A stretch of DNA of 51,808 nt from Myroides sp. 1354 (GCF_030324495.1 NZ_JACAGN010000009.1:1-51808), one strand, 5' to 3'; counted from the first letter of the stretch, positions 1-9,285 are shown. A program made the numbers and translations. Notes: generated by a model not told the origin, from the letters alone.

Positions 1-4
1 AAAC

Positions 5-50
5 TCCGTTTCCTAGCTTTGGGGCTTAAGCCCCAAAGCTAGGAAACGGA
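5..50. repeat. Perfect 46-bp palindrome at window edge
   Basis: Both halves are exact reverse complements around position 27/28, with a GGGGCTTAAGCCCC centre, so either strand could form a 23-bp hairpin. There is no T-run directly after it, so it is not a typical intrinsic terminator. The next bases (ACACAGTTTGTGT, then GTGTTACAC) are also small inverted repeats. The arrangement could be the end of an insertion sequence, possibly IS256-like, whose body lies outside the window. That is inference only. Confidence 0.8.
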
Positions 51-242
51 AACTGACACAGTTTGTGTTACACTCCCTATTCAGATTTTTTTTAAGTATG
101 TTTTTTTTTAGAACTAGAATAGTTTGCTAATTATTTAGCATTTGTCTCTTGAATTTAGTAAAATAATCACCATTTACTGATAATATTAACGCTGATCTAG
201 GTGAATTAGTCAGTAAGGATAACGTTTTGGTTTGTAGAATAG

Positions 243-380
243 TATGTCTCTGATATTTCTCCCTATACAAATAAGTTAGCTACTATTTTTGCAGAAAATG
301 AAAATAAAGCTTTAGAGTGGAACTATGTGGATGAGCTAAATCAAGCGCATACAACTATATTTAGAGCAACTAAAAACTAA
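243..380 (+). pseudogene. C-terminal remnant, possibly of an esterase
   Basis: An open stretch of about 45 codons runs from just after an in-frame TAG (240-242) to a TAA at 378-380, with no sensible start codon. Its translation (segments such as YTNKLATIF and ALEWNYVDELNQAHTT) loosely recalls the C-terminus of Bacteroidota alpha/beta-hydrolase esterases, where a His sits in a similar 'nE-H-ts' context. The rest of positions 51-439 shows no other gene. The fragment next to the edge palindrome suggests a gene end left by an insertion or deletion. The family call is weak. Confidence 0.25.
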
Positions 381-439
381 GCCCTAATTTGGATATTAAA
401 TAATTAAAATAGCAGTAGTTTAGCATCTTATAATAAGAT

Positions 440-1246
440 ATGGATATAGATATTAAGAAAAAGACATTTTTGAATTTTGTTGGACTTTTAAGAAGTTTTT
501 TAATCAAGTGTTTTATTGGAATTGTTTTATGTAGTAGCATAGCGTTTTTATATACTAACTTTATTTTTGAGCAAATATTATTTGCTCCTAAGAACCCTAA
601 TTTTCCTATTTATATTTGGCATCGTTCTTTGATAGATTTTTTTAATTTGAGTTCATCATTGTATATGGAAGGGATTGATTTTGATATTCAAAATCGAAAA
701 ATGGATGGTCAGTTAAAGATTATGATTTGGACTAGTTTTACCTTTGGACTAATAGCTTCATTTCCTTGGATTTTGTATCAAATTTGGAAACTTGTACAAC
801 CTAAATTATATTATAGTAAGACAAGATATAGTATTGTATTTGTAACAATCACAAGTCTTTTATTTTTTATAGGTGTCTTGTTTGGATATTTTATTATAGT
901 TCCGTTATCTATTCATTTTTTTATGAATATAGAGATTAGTAGTATTGTTGCTAATCAAATCGATCTTACTTCATATATTTCTCTTGTTAGAACCACCATA
1001 CTAGCATCAGGTATTGTGTTTGTTTTGCCAGTTGTCATTCTAGTATTATACAAGATGGGAATTTTATCAACAGATACACTCAAAGGGTATCGCAGATATG
1101 CTTATGTTTTGATTTTAGTTGCATCAGCAATTATTACCCCTCCAGATGTATTGAGTCAAGTTATTTTGGTTATACCATTAGTTTTATTGTATGAAGTGAG
1201 TATTTTCTTTTCAAAGTTTATGAAGTCTAATCACATTACAGAATAA
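440..1246 (+). CDS. tatC: Sec-independent protein translocase TatC
   Basis: TatC is the multispanning receptor of the twin-arginine translocation pathway. It binds RR signal peptides and recruits TatA to export folded proteins across the inner membrane. The 268-residue product is the usual size for Bacteroidota TatC. It shows six hydrophobic segments (about 21-38, 92-113, 131-155, 183-205, 218-232, 238-258). The family signature FPWILYQIWKLVQP is at 108-121 and the conserved TPPD turn at 233-236. A periplasmic loop of about 50 residues lies between helices 1 and 2. The ATG at 440 gives a complete N-terminal amphipathic stretch. It appears to be a single-gene unit 90 bp before the arsenic regulator and is probably core chromosome. 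Confidence 0.93.
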   Translation: MDIDIKKKTFLNFVGLLRSFLIKCFIGIVLCSSIAFLYTNFIFEQILFAPKNPNFPIYIWHRSLIDFFNLSSSLYMEGIDFDIQNRKMDGQLKIMIWTSFTFGLIASFPWILYQIWKLVQPKLYYSKTRYSIVFVTITSLLFFIGVLFGYFIIVPLSIHFFMNIEISSIVANQIDLTSYISLVRTTILASGIVFVLPVVILVLYKMGILSTDTLKGYRRYAYVLILVASAIITPPDVLSQVILVIPLVLLYEVSIFFSKFMKSNHITE

Positions 1247-1290
1247 TATATTATCGTATTTGCTATAAAAATTAATTAAACTTGCATAGT

Positions 1291-1326
1291 TTAAATATAC
1301 ATCGTAATATTGCGATGTATATTTAA
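1291..1326. promoter_or_regulatory. ArsR operator palindrome before arsR
   Basis: A 36-bp palindrome with one mismatch has the core ACATCGTAATATTGCGATGT and flanks TTAAATAT / ATATTTAA. It ends 10 bp before the ATG chosen for arsR, where a repressor would block transcription start or elongation. The core recurs at 1685-1700, which supports a shared regulator. Confidence 0.75.
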
Positions 1327-1336
1327 GTATAAAACA

Positions 1337-1666
1337 ATGGGAGTAACAAAATCAGAATTATTTAGTGATAAAAAGAATAGATTATCGCTTATGTTTAAGG
1401 TTTTAGGGCATCCAGCAAGACTTGCCATTCTTCAGTATATTATCAATCAAGATGCTTGTATTTGCAATGATTTGGTAGAAGAACTTGGATTAGCTCAAGC
1501 CACTATTTCTCAGCACTTAAAAGAGCTTAAAAATAGTGGACTTATAAAAGGGACTATTGAGGGTAAATCCGTTTGTTATTGTATTGACAATGTAGTTTGG
1601 AATGAATTCTTCAAGGAGTTTGAATTCTTCTTCGCTCAAAAAATACAATCAAAGGATTGCTGTTAA
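1337..1666 (+). CDS. arsR: ArsR/SmtB-family metalloregulator
   Basis: This is a winged-helix repressor that senses arsenite or a related soft metal and controls the genes that follow. The start at ATG 1337 gives 109 residues. An upstream TTG at 1310 lies inside the operator palindrome and would add nine poorly conserved residues. The helix-turn-helix spans about 52-70 (LAQATISQHLKELKNSGLI). The metal-site pair Cys41 and Cys43 sits in ACICNDL, matching the CVC motif of ArsR. Further cysteines are at 80, 82, 108 and 109. Autoregulation is expected from the palindrome immediately upstream. Confidence 0.9.
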   Translation: MGVTKSELFSDKKNRLSLMFKVLGHPARLAILQYIINQDACICNDLVEELGLAQATISQHLKELKNSGLIKGTIEGKSVCYCIDNVVWNEFFKEFEFFFAQKIQSKDCC

Positions 1667-1684
1667 TATTTTTTATTCAACATC

Positions 1685-1700
1685 ATCGTGATATTACGAT
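1685..1700. promoter_or_regulatory. Second ArsR-type operator
   Basis: ATCGTGATATTACGAT is a 16-bp palindrome with one mismatch and matches the core of the site before arsR (ATCGTAATATTGCGAT). It lies 27 bp before the ATG of the next gene. This suggests that the resistance genes have their own repressor-controlled promoter in addition to read-through from arsR. Confidence 0.65.
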
Positions 1701-1727
1701 ATTAAAATAATTTAAAACAGATAAAAT

Positions 1728-2180
1728 ATGAAATTATCAGAAGTAAAAGTAGTGTTAGAAAAATTAGATCGAGTAGATTTTCAATTTGAAGATGGGACGT
1801 TTGTAGCAGAACACTTCCATGTAACAGAAGTAGGTCAAGTGACAAAGAAATTTATCGACTGCGGAGGAACAATAAGAGAAGAGGTTAAAGTAAGCTTTCA
1901 ATTGTGGAATGCAGATGATTATCAGCACCGTTTAAAAGCTGGTAAATTGCTTAATATTATTCGATTATCAGAAACAAAATTAGGTATTGTTGATGCGGAT
2001 ATTGAAGTAGAAGTTCAAGGTAAAGAAACAATAGGAAAGTATTTCTTAGAATTTAATGGAACTCACTTTCTATTAAAAAATACATTGACTGCTTGTTTAG
2101 CTGAAGATGCTTGTGGAATTACACCAAGTGATCAGGTAAATCAAACTAGTTGTTGCGATTCTAACGCTGGATGTTGTTAA
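1728..2180 (+). CDS. DUF6428 family protein of the ars operon
   Basis: A 150-residue soluble protein that I recognise as DUF6428, a Bacteroidota family of unknown function commonly found inside arsenic operons. It has an acidic beta-rich body (IREEVKVSFQLWNADDY, KLGIVDADIEVEVQGKE). The C-terminus is cysteine-rich and ends in SCCDSNAGCC, with further Cys in TACLAEDACG. The clustered thiols suggest arsenite or metal binding, but no catalytic role is established. It sits between arsR and the ArsC-like gene (18-bp gap to the next) and has its own operator-like palindrome upstream. Confidence 0.8.
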   Translation: MKLSEVKVVLEKLDRVDFQFEDGTFVAEHFHVTEVGQVTKKFIDCGGTIREEVKVSFQLWNADDYQHRLKAGKLLNIIRLSETKLGIVDADIEVEVQGKETIGKYFLEFNGTHFLLKNTLTACLAEDACGITPSDQVNQTSCCDSNAGCC

Positions 2181-2198
2181 TCTTAAAAAAGGTAAAAG

Positions 2199-2813
2199 AT
2201 GTATAAAACATTATCAACTACAATTAGTATTATGCTTGAATCAAGAGTGATAACTAATCATAGAAAAGAAGTTTTAGCTCCTTTACTGGCATACATTCAA
2301 GCTAAGGTTGATTCAAAATCTCCAATTCGAATCAATTTTATCTGTACACATAATTCAAGAAGAAGTCATTTGACTCAGATTTGGATGCAAGTAGCGGCTA
2401 GTTACTACGGTATTCCAAATGTTACTTGTTATTCAGGAGGGACTGAACAAACAGCTATGTATCCCATGGTTGCTACAGTTCTGAAAGAACAAGGGCTTGA
2501 TGTATTTAAAATTGCAGAAGGAGAGAATCCTATTTATGCTATAAAGTATGGTGATAATGAAATTCCTATTATTGGTTTTTCTAAGAAGTACGATGCTGCT
2601 TTTAATCCAAGTAGTGATTTTGCAGCTGTTATGACTTGTTCACAAGCTGATGGGGGCTGTCCTTTTATAGCAGGTGCTGAGCGCAGAATCCCTATTACAT
2701 TTGAGGATCCTAAGGTATTTGATGGAACGGAAAACCAGCAAGCAGGATATTTTAATCGAAGCCTTGAAATTGCAAGTGAAATGTTTTACATCTTATCACA
2801 AATTAAAAAGTAA
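2199..2813 (+). CDS. arsC: Arsenate reductase-like low-MW phosphatase
   Basis: A protein-tyrosine-phosphatase-fold enzyme of the thioredoxin-coupled arsenate reductase type, which reduces arsenate to arsenite for export. The phosphate-binding loop is Cys49-THNSR-Arg55-Ser56 (CX5RS). The general acid is Asp170 in FEDP. A further Cys147/Cys154 pair in MTCSQADGGCPF can serve the redox relay. At 204 residues it is longer than the ~130-residue Bacillus ArsC, with an N-terminal helical extension of about 40 residues, as is common for Bacteroidota ars operons. It ends 3 bp before the efflux gene. The substrate is inferred from context; generic phosphatase activity is the alternative. Confidence 0.82.
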   Translation: MYKTLSTTISIMLESRVITNHRKEVLAPLLAYIQAKVDSKSPIRINFICTHNSRRSHLTQIWMQVAASYYGIPNVTCYSGGTEQTAMYPMVATVLKEQGLDVFKIAEGENPIYAIKYGDNEIPIIGFSKKYDAAFNPSSDFAAVMTCSQADGGCPFIAGAERRIPITFEDPKVFDGTENQQAGYFNRSLEIASEMFYILSQIKK

Positions 2814-2816
2814 GTT

Positions 2817-3851
2817 ATGCAAGTTAGAATGAAATTTTTAGATCGATACTTAACCCTTTGGATTTTCTTGGCGATGGGGATTGGTGTTCTCTTAGGAAAT
2901 GTATTTCCAAGTGTTTCTAATGTGATGGATAAACTCTCTATAGGAGCTACCAATATTCCGCTGGCTATAGGATTAATTATCATGATGTATCCTCCACTGG
3001 CTAAGGTTGATTATAATCTATTACCACTGGCTTTTCGGGATAAAAAAGTCTTAAGCTTATCTCTTTTCTTAAACTGGATTGTAGGACCTATTTTAATGTT
3101 TGTTCTGGCTATTATCTTCATGCGTGATGAACCTGATTATATGGTAGGGTTGATCCTTATTGGTTTAGCCAGATGTATTGCAATGGTGATTGTATGGAAT
3201 GATTTAGCGAAGGGCAATAGAGAGTATGCTGCCTTACTAATTGCATTAAATAGTGTGTTCCAAGTGCTGTTTTATAGCTTTTTTGTTTGGCTTTTTATCA
3301 ACGTATTACCTTCTTATTTTGGATTTGCTGATTATGCTATTTCAATTAAGATGAGTGATGTTGTACAAAGTGTGCTTATTTATTTAGGAATTCCATTTTT
3401 AGCAGGTTTTTTAAGTCATAAGTATCTCATTAGAATAAAAGGAGAAGCTTGGTTTACGCGCAAATTTATCCCTTTTATTTCCCCCTTTACTTTATATGCT
3501 TTACTCTTTACCATTGTGCTTATGTTTAGCTTAAAAGGAGAGCAGATTGTTCAATTACCAATGCAGGTTATCAAAGTTGCTATCCCACTAATTATTTATT
3601 TTGTCTTGATGTTCTTTGTCAGCTTCTTCGTAAATAAATCAATGCATGTGGATTATGATAAAAATGCGGCTATTTCTTTTACTGCAGCAGGTAATAATTT
3701 TGAACTAGCTATTGCTGTTGCTATTGCCGTATTTGGAATTCATTCGCCCCAAGCTTTTGTGGGGGTTATCGGACCTTTAGTTGAAGTTCCTGTGTTGATT
3801 CTACTGGTACGAGTGAGTTTGTGGATGAAAAAGAAATATTATGCAAAGTGA
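2817..3851 (+). CDS. acr3: ACR3-family arsenite efflux transporter
   Basis: An inner-membrane arsenite exporter of the bile acid/arsenite/riboflavin transporter superfamily. The 344 residues form about ten hydrophobic helices. The family hallmark [18 protein letters not shown] begins at about residue 117, with the essential Cys at 120. The second conserved block, [18 protein letters not shown], is in the C-terminal half. It starts 3 bp after the ArsC-like gene and completes the reduce-and-export pathway. The ATG at 2817 is used; a second Met four codons later (2829) is equally possible. Confidence 0.93.
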   Translation: MQVRMKFLDRYLTLWIFLAMGIGVLLGNVFPSVSNVMDKLSIGATNIPLAIGLIIMMYPPLAKVDYNLLPLAFRDKKVLSLSLFLNWIVGPILMFVLAIIFMRDEPDYMVGLILIGLARCIAMVIVWNDLAKGNREYAALLIALNSVFQVLFYSFFVWLFINVLPSYFGFADYAISIKMSDVVQSVLIYLGIPFLAGFLSHKYLIRIKGEAWFTRKFIPFISPFTLYALLFTIVLMFSLKGEQIVQLPMQVIKVAIPLIIYFVLMFFVSFFVNKSMHVDYDKNAAISFTAAGNNFELAIAVAIAVFGIHSPQAFVGVIGPLVEVPVLILLVRVSLWMKKKYYAK

Positions 3852-3959
3852 TAAAATATTGTTATTTTTAAATCGTTTCAAATCGTTTCTATTAAATTAA
3901 TCACTAGAATAAATCAATTCATCATTTATTTTTTTATTTTTGAGATAAACTAATTTTTT

Positions 3960-4526
3960 ATGAATTTACAAGTGTTTTATAGAATAAGTTTTTTTGCTAT
4001 TCTATCTTTTTTGTTTATGTCATGTAATGCAAGTACAATACCAGAAAAAGCTAAACCCGTTGAAAATTTTGATGTAAATCGTTATTTGGGAACATGGTAT
4101 GAAATTGCTCGGTTTGATTTTTATTTTGAAAGAGATTTAAATAATACCACAGCTTACTATAGTTTGGACAAGAAAGGAAATCTCAAGGTTTTAAATCGAG
4201 GTTTTAATGTTAAAACCAAAGAATGGAAACAAGCAGAAGGAATAGCTAAGTTCAGAGCAGAGAAAAATGTAGGTGCACTTAAAGTTAGCTTTTTCGGTCC
4301 TTTTTATTCGGGTTATAATATCATTGCATTAGATTCAGATTATAAATATGCTCTAATAGCAGGAAAGGATCTTGATTATTTATGGATTTTATCTAGAGAA
4401 AAAGGTATCCCCGAAGCTATTAAACAACAATACTTGACACTAGCTAATGAAATTGGTTATGATGTATCTCGTTTGATTTGGGTTGAACATGACAAGGAAG
4501 ATACATCGGTAATAAAGGCTAAATAA
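3960..4526 (+). CDS. blc: Blc-type bacterial lipocalin lipoprotein
   Basis: A small ligand-binding beta-barrel protein anchored in the outer membrane, related to E. coli Blc, which binds lysophospholipids or fatty acids. It has a lipoprotein signal with lipobox LFMSC, Cys22 being lipidated. The lipocalin signature GTWYEIARF is at 44-52, followed by the second conserved block YNIIALDSDYKYALIAG and a third near LWILSRE. At 188 residues it is normal for the family. It stands alone, converging with chrA (19 bp between the stop codons). No strong terminator is visible between them. Confidence 0.9.
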   Translation: MNLQVFYRISFFAILSFLFMSCNASTIPEKAKPVENFDVNRYLGTWYEIARFDFYFERDLNNTTAYYSLDKKGNLKVLNRGFNVKTKEWKQAEGIAKFRAEKNVGALKVSFFGPFYSGYNIIALDSDYKYALIAGKDLDYLWILSREKGIPEAIKQQYLTLANEIGYDVSRLIWVEHDKEDTSVIKAK

Positions 4527-4545
4527 ATACAAGAAAAGCGAACAA

Positions 4546-5670
4546 TTAAAAGAGGATATAACCCAACAAAGCTCCTGCTAAAACAATAAGAGCACTATTT
4601 ACTTTTTTAAATTTAAAAACGAGTATGCCACTAAGTAGGGTAATAACAAGGGTTTGCCAGTTCAGCAACACATCTCGTGTCATCGTTATACAAACAGCGA
4701 CAATCAAGGCGACAGAGGCAACATTCACCGCATCTAAAAAGACAGATAATCCTTTTGAGTTGCGAAGTTTTTTCATCAATGGGTTTAGTAAGGCTACTAG
4801 AATAAAGGATGGTAAAAAAATTGCAACAGTTGAAAGAATTGCTCCAGATAAACCATTAATTTGAAAACCAATAAAAGTAACGGAAGAGAAAACAGGTCCT
4901 GGTGTGAATTGTCCTACAGCAATAGAATCTATAAGTTGTTCTTTGGTGAGTAAACCTGTTTGCACGAGTTCTGTATCTAAAAAAGCAAATAATACATAGC
5001 CACTACCGTACAGTATAGCCCCTATTTTAAGAAAAATCCAAAATAGCTGCATATTGGTATTGGTGAAAAGAGTATTTTGTATACTAAGTAAGAAGGGTAA
5101 TGGAAGAAAACTTTGTAAGGTACTTCGCTTTGTAGTATTAATATAAAAAACTACATAAGCTAAAAATCCAGCTCCAAACATTAAAATGATCTCATTAGTC
5201 CCAAATAAAGAAGCTACTAAGACAATAAGTCCTATAAAGGCTAAGAATAAGGATTTAATGGATTTTTTGGCTAGTGGAAATACAGCTCCAAGGATAATAG
5301 CAATAATGGCAGGTTTAATTCCATAGATAAATGGTTGAACTTGTGGTAATTCTCCATAATTTTTATAAAAATAAGCCAATACACCCGTTAGAAAAACAGC
5401 GGGAAGAATAAAACATAGCCCTGCAATTATAAGACCTTTCCAACCCGCTTTATCATAACCAATGTGAATGGCCATTTCTGTACTGTTAGGACCAGGAATT
5501 AAATTAGTAGCACCGAGCAGATCTAAAAAGTGTTGTTCATCCATCCATTTTCTTTTTACAACTACTTCTTCTCTCATCATCGCAATATGAGCTGCAGGGC
5601 CTCCAAAACCAATAATCCCTAATTTTGTAAAGACCTTGACTATTTCTTTGAGACTTACTTTTTCTGACAT
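4546..5670 (-). CDS. chrA: Chromate transporter ChrA (two-domain)
   Basis: An inner-membrane chromate efflux protein of the CHR family. The 374 residues contain two homologous halves. The first has FGGPAAHIAMM and NLIPGPNSTEMAIHIG; the second has GSGYVLFAF and GQFTPGPVFSSVTFIG. This is the full bidomain layout with about ten membrane helices. It is transcribed towards the lipocalin gene from a promoter in the empty region right of 5670. With the arsenic genes nearby, the left part of the window has a small metal-oxyanion resistance character, although no shared regulation is visible for chrA. Confidence 0.88.
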   Translation of the reverse strand: MSEKVSLKEIVKVFTKLGIIGFGGPAAHIAMMREEVVVKRKWMDEQHFLDLLGATNLIPGPNSTEMAIHIGYDKAGWKGLIIAGLCFILPAVFLTGVLAYFYKNYGELPQVQPFIYGIKPAIIAIILGAVFPLAKKSIKSLFLAFIGLIVLVASLFGTNEIILMFGAGFLAYVVFYINTTKRSTLQSFLPLPFLLSIQNTLFTNTNMQLFWIFLKIGAILYGSGYVLFAFLDTELVQTGLLTKEQLIDSIAVGQFTPGPVFSSVTFIGFQINGLSGAILSTVAIFLPSFILVALLNPLMKKLRNSKGLSVFLDAVNVASVALIVAVCITMTRDVLLNWQTLVITLLSGILVFKFKKVNSALIVLAGALLGYILF

Positions 5671-6288
5671 ATTGCTTCCTATTTTTAGTTTTTATTGCAA
5701 TCGATCTATTCAACGTTATTGTGTGATAGGAACAGGCGCGAAGCTAAAGATAATTCAATACTCAAAGGTTACCGAAATGTAAACAAAAATGGCTCAACCA
5801 AAAATTACTTCCTTTTCACTATCCTTTATCTATTGGATGGTAATCCCTATAAACAAATTGACTGATTTGGGCGCCTTATACAACCTCTTACTACTCTTTT
5901 AATAATCCCTTACTATTCCTTGGTATTTTTGAATGATAATAAGCTATACACAAGCAAAAGGAGGAACTCGTTATCATAGAATAGGCGCGTATTCATCTGT
6001 TTTTTTTAATCGTTTCACCGAAGTAAAATGTTATACCTCGCGATACAATAAATCACATCCTAGCATTCATAGGGGTTCACGCAGATTTTGAATGTTTTTG
6101 TACAACACTTTTTTTCAAAATAATTCAAACGAAAATCAACTGAAAAAATTTAACAGATTTATCGGAGGGAATAGGGGAGTTTGGTGAGGAATTGGTAATT
6201 GGGATTTGAGATATTTTGACCAAAAACAAGGAATATGATTAGAAATCTAAAAAAGAATAATGTTCATCATTTAATTGATGTCATGTTT
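5671..6288. other. Intergenic region without a recognisable gene
   Basis: About 620 bp lie between the chrA start and the stop of the DUF4238 gene. All frames are broken by stops. The only structure seen is a weak GAATA/TATTC hairpin with a GGCGCG loop at 5979-5994, followed by a run of eight T at 6000-6007. The word GGCGCG also occurs near 5735. The chrA promoter should lie in the left part, but I cannot place it. Confidence 0.6.
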
Positions 6289-7107
6289 TTAAATATCTAT
6301 TGACTCCTTTATCATTTCAAAATTATTTGACGATGAAAACAAAAATCTCTCTGATTGATAGAATTGTAGAGCATTTATATTTAAAACATTTTCATAATCA
6401 AAATTTAAAAGGTTTGGAATTTCATGCTTGTTTTGAAGTAATTTTTCGCAAAACATACAAAGTATTAAGGAATCTGATAGTGGCATATAAATTTCAATTC
6501 CATAAGAATCAAAACCAATGGTACTACGGACTGTGCTTTGGTTTATAGTATTTTGTAGAACAACTGGATTGTCTGAAATAAAGAATAGTCTGTCACTTTT
6601 CCCAAGAAGCCAAACTTTGTTTTGAATTGTAGTTGAAAATTTTGTAGCAGCTTCAAATAGGGAAAACCATAAAGTTTTATGATCGATAGATTCTTGTTGC
6701 ATGCCAGTAAATTGGTTTATAATTTCTTCAAATTCTGTTACATGATCTTTAACTCTATTTAATTGCCATTTGGTTCTTATTAGTTGTATAGCTATAAAGT
6801 ATGAGATTTTCTCTTTTTCTAATTCAGTTATTGAATTTATTTTTTGATTTAAAACAAGTTTCTCAATCAAGGGAGAGATTTCTCTTTCTATTTTTCCAAG
6901 CTCATATTCAAAACTAAAATTTTCGTCTTTTTGGATTTGATCATAAAAGTAGTTTTCACTTGCGACTCTATTGATAGGTCTCTCTTTAATAAAGTTCCAA
7001 TTATTGGTTTTAGCTAGTTTATCGTAAGTCCAAATAAATGAGTCTTTGCTTGAAAAGTTTTTCAGTAGAAGTTTTGGAACATAATGTTGATTCTTTGGAT
7101 GTGCCAT
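6289..7107 (-). CDS. DUF4238 domain-containing protein
   Basis: The product begins with the DUF4238 hallmark NQHYVPKLLLKNFS and includes later conserved parts (FISDNPVVL, EIYMPLSDSLILCMF). The function is unknown; members are scattered and often sit in genomic islands near defence or mobile genes. I use the ATG at 7107 (272 residues) because the hallmark follows it at once. An in-frame upstream ATG at 7233 would add 42 unrelated residues. It is a monocistronic unit flanked by about 500-600 bp of non-coding DNA on both sides, typical of accessory DNA. Confidence 0.75.
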   Translation of the reverse strand: MAHPKNQHYVPKLLLKNFSSKDSFIWTYDKLAKTNNWNFIKERPINRVASENYFYDQIQKDENFSFEYELGKIEREISPLIEKLVLNQKINSITELEKEKISYFIAIQLIRTKWQLNRVKDHVTEFEEIINQFTGMQQESIDHKTLWFSLFEAATKFSTTIQNKVWLLGKSDRLFFISDNPVVLQNTINQSTVRSTIGFDSYGIEIYMPLSDSLILCMFCEKLLQNKHEIPNLLNFDYENVLNINALQFYQSERFLFSSSNNFEMIKESIDI

Positions 7108-7604
7108 TTTATTAATAGGGGTGAAAAAATGTTTATATAATGTTTCGACACTTTGTAATAGTGAGGATGAATCGAAGACGATTTTTTTCGATTTTAACGT
7201 TACGAAGTGAAGACTATTTGCTAATCTAATCAAAAAAATAATATAGTTGACTTTTGTATTTTAAATAAAACCTCTGTGAAAAATAAGATAATCATGCTTA
7301 ATCTAAAGGCTATTACAATGAATAATACATAAAATAGGTTTTAAAAGCTGTTGATTTCCTCAAGAAGTAATTTATGTAACTGCAGAAGAAACATTGATGA
7401 AAAATGGTTCAATCAGATTTAATTTAGTTAATAATTTAAATAACATTAGGTTGTCTCTAAGTTTATAATAGGACTTCTTTACTAAGTAATAACTATAGTT
7501 TACCCAAAGATTAATATTGTATTAGTAGGTGAGTATTATCTTAGGAAGATTTTAAATATTTTTTTGATAATAGGAGTAAACTCCTAAAAGAATTTATGGG
7601 TTAT
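7108..7604. other. Intergenic region, nothing clear
   Basis: About 500 bp lie between the divergent DUF4238 gene and the first lipoprotein gene. It is AT-rich with stops in all frames apart from the doubtful upstream extension of the DUF4238 frame. Both genes must have promoters here, but no convincing TTG-N17-TAnnTTTG pair is visible. Confidence 0.5.
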
Positions 7605-8231
7605 ATGAAAAATGTATTGGGTATGTTTTTGGCTTTGGTATTCTTATCGTGTTCAAGTAAAAAAGAGGATTCTGAACAAGTTGTCGATAACCAGGTAGAA
7701 GAGAAAGGGTTTTTGATAAAAACTAAAGAGATATTTATAGATTCTGATGAAGTTAAAAACGATAGACGCTTAGCCTATATAACAGATATGAATACAAAGT
7801 ATCCAGATTATAAGTTAGTTCTTGAATTTTTTGGCTCAGATAACAATCCTTATATTTTAGAATCTAATGGAGATTTATATAAAATTATTGATTCTCAAAT
7901 AGATGACGCTGGATCAAAAATTTATAAGTATGAAGATGTCCTTATGTATTTTTATAAAGCCAAAGAAAACTTTTATATCTATAGTTTTTCCATTGACAAT
8001 GCTAAGAAATTAAATTGTACTAGTGTTAGACGTATAGGTGATGGGATATTTAAAACAGATATGCACGATATTGTTTTTGAGGATAATAAAATTGTTAGAG
8101 AAGATTTTAAAGGAGAGTTTTCAACTAAATTTTATAAAGAAGGTAAACAACAATATTTTCGCTATTCAAATAAAATAAATGGAGATAAGGTTGTTAATAC
8201 TTTAAATCTGGGGGCAATAAAAGAGTTTTAA
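7605..8231 (+). CDS. Hypothetical lipoprotein
   Basis: I do not recognise the family. The product (208 residues from ATG 7605; another in-frame ATG is at 7596) has a short lipoprotein signal ending in LVFLSC, then a charged linker (SKKEDSEQVVDN). The body is rich in Tyr, Asp and Lys, probably beta, with repeated F-Y-x-Y patterns. No catalytic motif is visible. It is followed after 1 bp by another lipoprotein gene, so the two are almost certainly co-transcribed and may act together in the outer membrane or periplasm. Confidence 0.7.
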   Translation: MKNVLGMFLALVFLSCSSKKEDSEQVVDNQVEEKGFLIKTKEIFIDSDEVKNDRRLAYITDMNTKYPDYKLVLEFFGSDNNPYILESNGDLYKIIDSQIDDAGSKIYKYEDVLMYFYKAKENFYIYSFSIDNAKKLNCTSVRRIGDGIFKTDMHDIVFEDNKIVREDFKGEFSTKFYKEGKQQYFRYSNKINGDKVVNTLNLGAIKEF

Positions 8232-8232
8232 T

Positions 8233-9285
8233 ATGTATAAAAAAATTTTAGCAGTAGCATTCTTTACAAATATACTTTTTCTTTACTCATGTTCAGAAAA
8301 AAAAGACCAGGTTAAAACGGAGGATTATACGCAATCTAAAGAAAAGAGTATTGATATAGAATTATACAGTCAAAATGCACTTGAAATTTTATCTAGACAT
8401 AAAGAAGGTAATCTTCAGGTAGTATTACCTAATATTATTTATGATCAAGTAAAGATATATGATAATTTATTAGTTGAGTACGAAAAAAAACAGATTTACG
8501 CTAAATCAGATATTGAATTTTTAAATTATAAAGAAGAAATAGATAATCTAGCTTTAGTTAGTTTATTAATGAAAGATATTGAAGTTAATTTGGCTTATAC
8601 TGAATTAGTAAGTGAAATAGAAGATCTAAATATTGCTTATAGTAAAAAATTCAACATTAGTTTGGAGAAACTAAACTCATTTTATGATCTTGACAACATC
8701 ATTTTAAGTGAAGAGGTATTATTAAAAATTAAAGAGTTTTCTCAGGATGAAAAGCAAAGAATTAAAATTCAAGAAAAAGATGATTTGCAAGCTTTAGGTA
8801 CTGATGGAATTGTTTTAGCTGCAGGTTTAATCCCCGGTGGAAGTCTAATTACAAAAGGAGCTTTACGAGGATTGTCTCAAGGTGCTAAATTAGCGAAACA
8901 AGGTAAAAATCTATCTGTTAATGCAAGTGCTATAACTAAAGAAACCTATAAAATAATGTCTTTTGCTGGAAATACTAAATTAGGCGCTAGTACTAGAAAC
9001 AAAGTTGTTAAGATACTGAGTAATGAAGTTAAACGTCAAGTTTTAGCTGAAAGACAATTAATTAATGCAAAAAGACTTGGAACTGCACTAGCAATTAGGA
9101 GAGCAAATGAGTTAGCCAATGTCAGTCCCTCAAAGATTAATAGATCAAAAGAGTATTTTAAAGTTATTGAAAATAAGCTAGAAGGAAGAGTGGGAGATTA
9201 TTCAGATGGTATCTTAGCTGTTCACTTACAAAACATGAGAGAATTGATTAAAAAAAATCAACTGATTTTGAGTGAATTGAAATAG
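8233..9285 (+). CDS. Hypothetical lipoprotein with pre-toxin-like Gly-rich segment
   Basis: A 350-residue product with a lipoprotein signal ending in LFLYSC (Cys20). A long helical, charged region follows (about 40-185). The next segment, GIVLAAGLIPGGSLITKGA, then a Lys-rich stretch resemble the membrane-active linker that often precedes toxin domains in Bacteroidota polymorphic toxins. The C-terminus (RVGDYSDGILAVHLQNMRE) matches no nuclease fold I know. The gene sits directly upstream of a broken HNH nuclease gene, so a toxin/effector context is possible but unproven. Family unknown. Confidence 0.65.
   Translation: MYKKILAVAFFTNILFLYSCSEKKDQVKTEDYTQSKEKSIDIELYSQNALEILSRHKEGNLQVVLPNIIYDQVKIYDNLLVEYEKKQIYAKSDIEFLNYKEEIDNLALVSLLMKDIEVNLAYTELVSEIEDLNIAYSKKFNISLEKLNSFYDLDNIILSEEVLLKIKEFSQDEKQRIKIQEKDDLQALGTDGIVLAAGLIPGGSLITKGALRGLSQGAKLAKQGKNLSVNASAITKETYKIMSFAGNTKLGASTRNKVVKILSNEVKRQVLAERQLINAKRLGTALAIRRANELANVSPSKINRSKEYFKVIENKLEGRVGDYSDGILAVHLQNMRELIKKNQLILSELK

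Noticed and set aside
1310..1336. Upstream TTG start for arsR
   Set aside because: It lies within the operator palindrome and adds residues not typical of ArsR; ATG 1337 is better.
5979..6007. GAATA/TATTC hairpin followed by a T-run
   Set aside because: The 5-bp stem is too weak and AT-rich to call a terminator, and no gene ends there on the plus strand.
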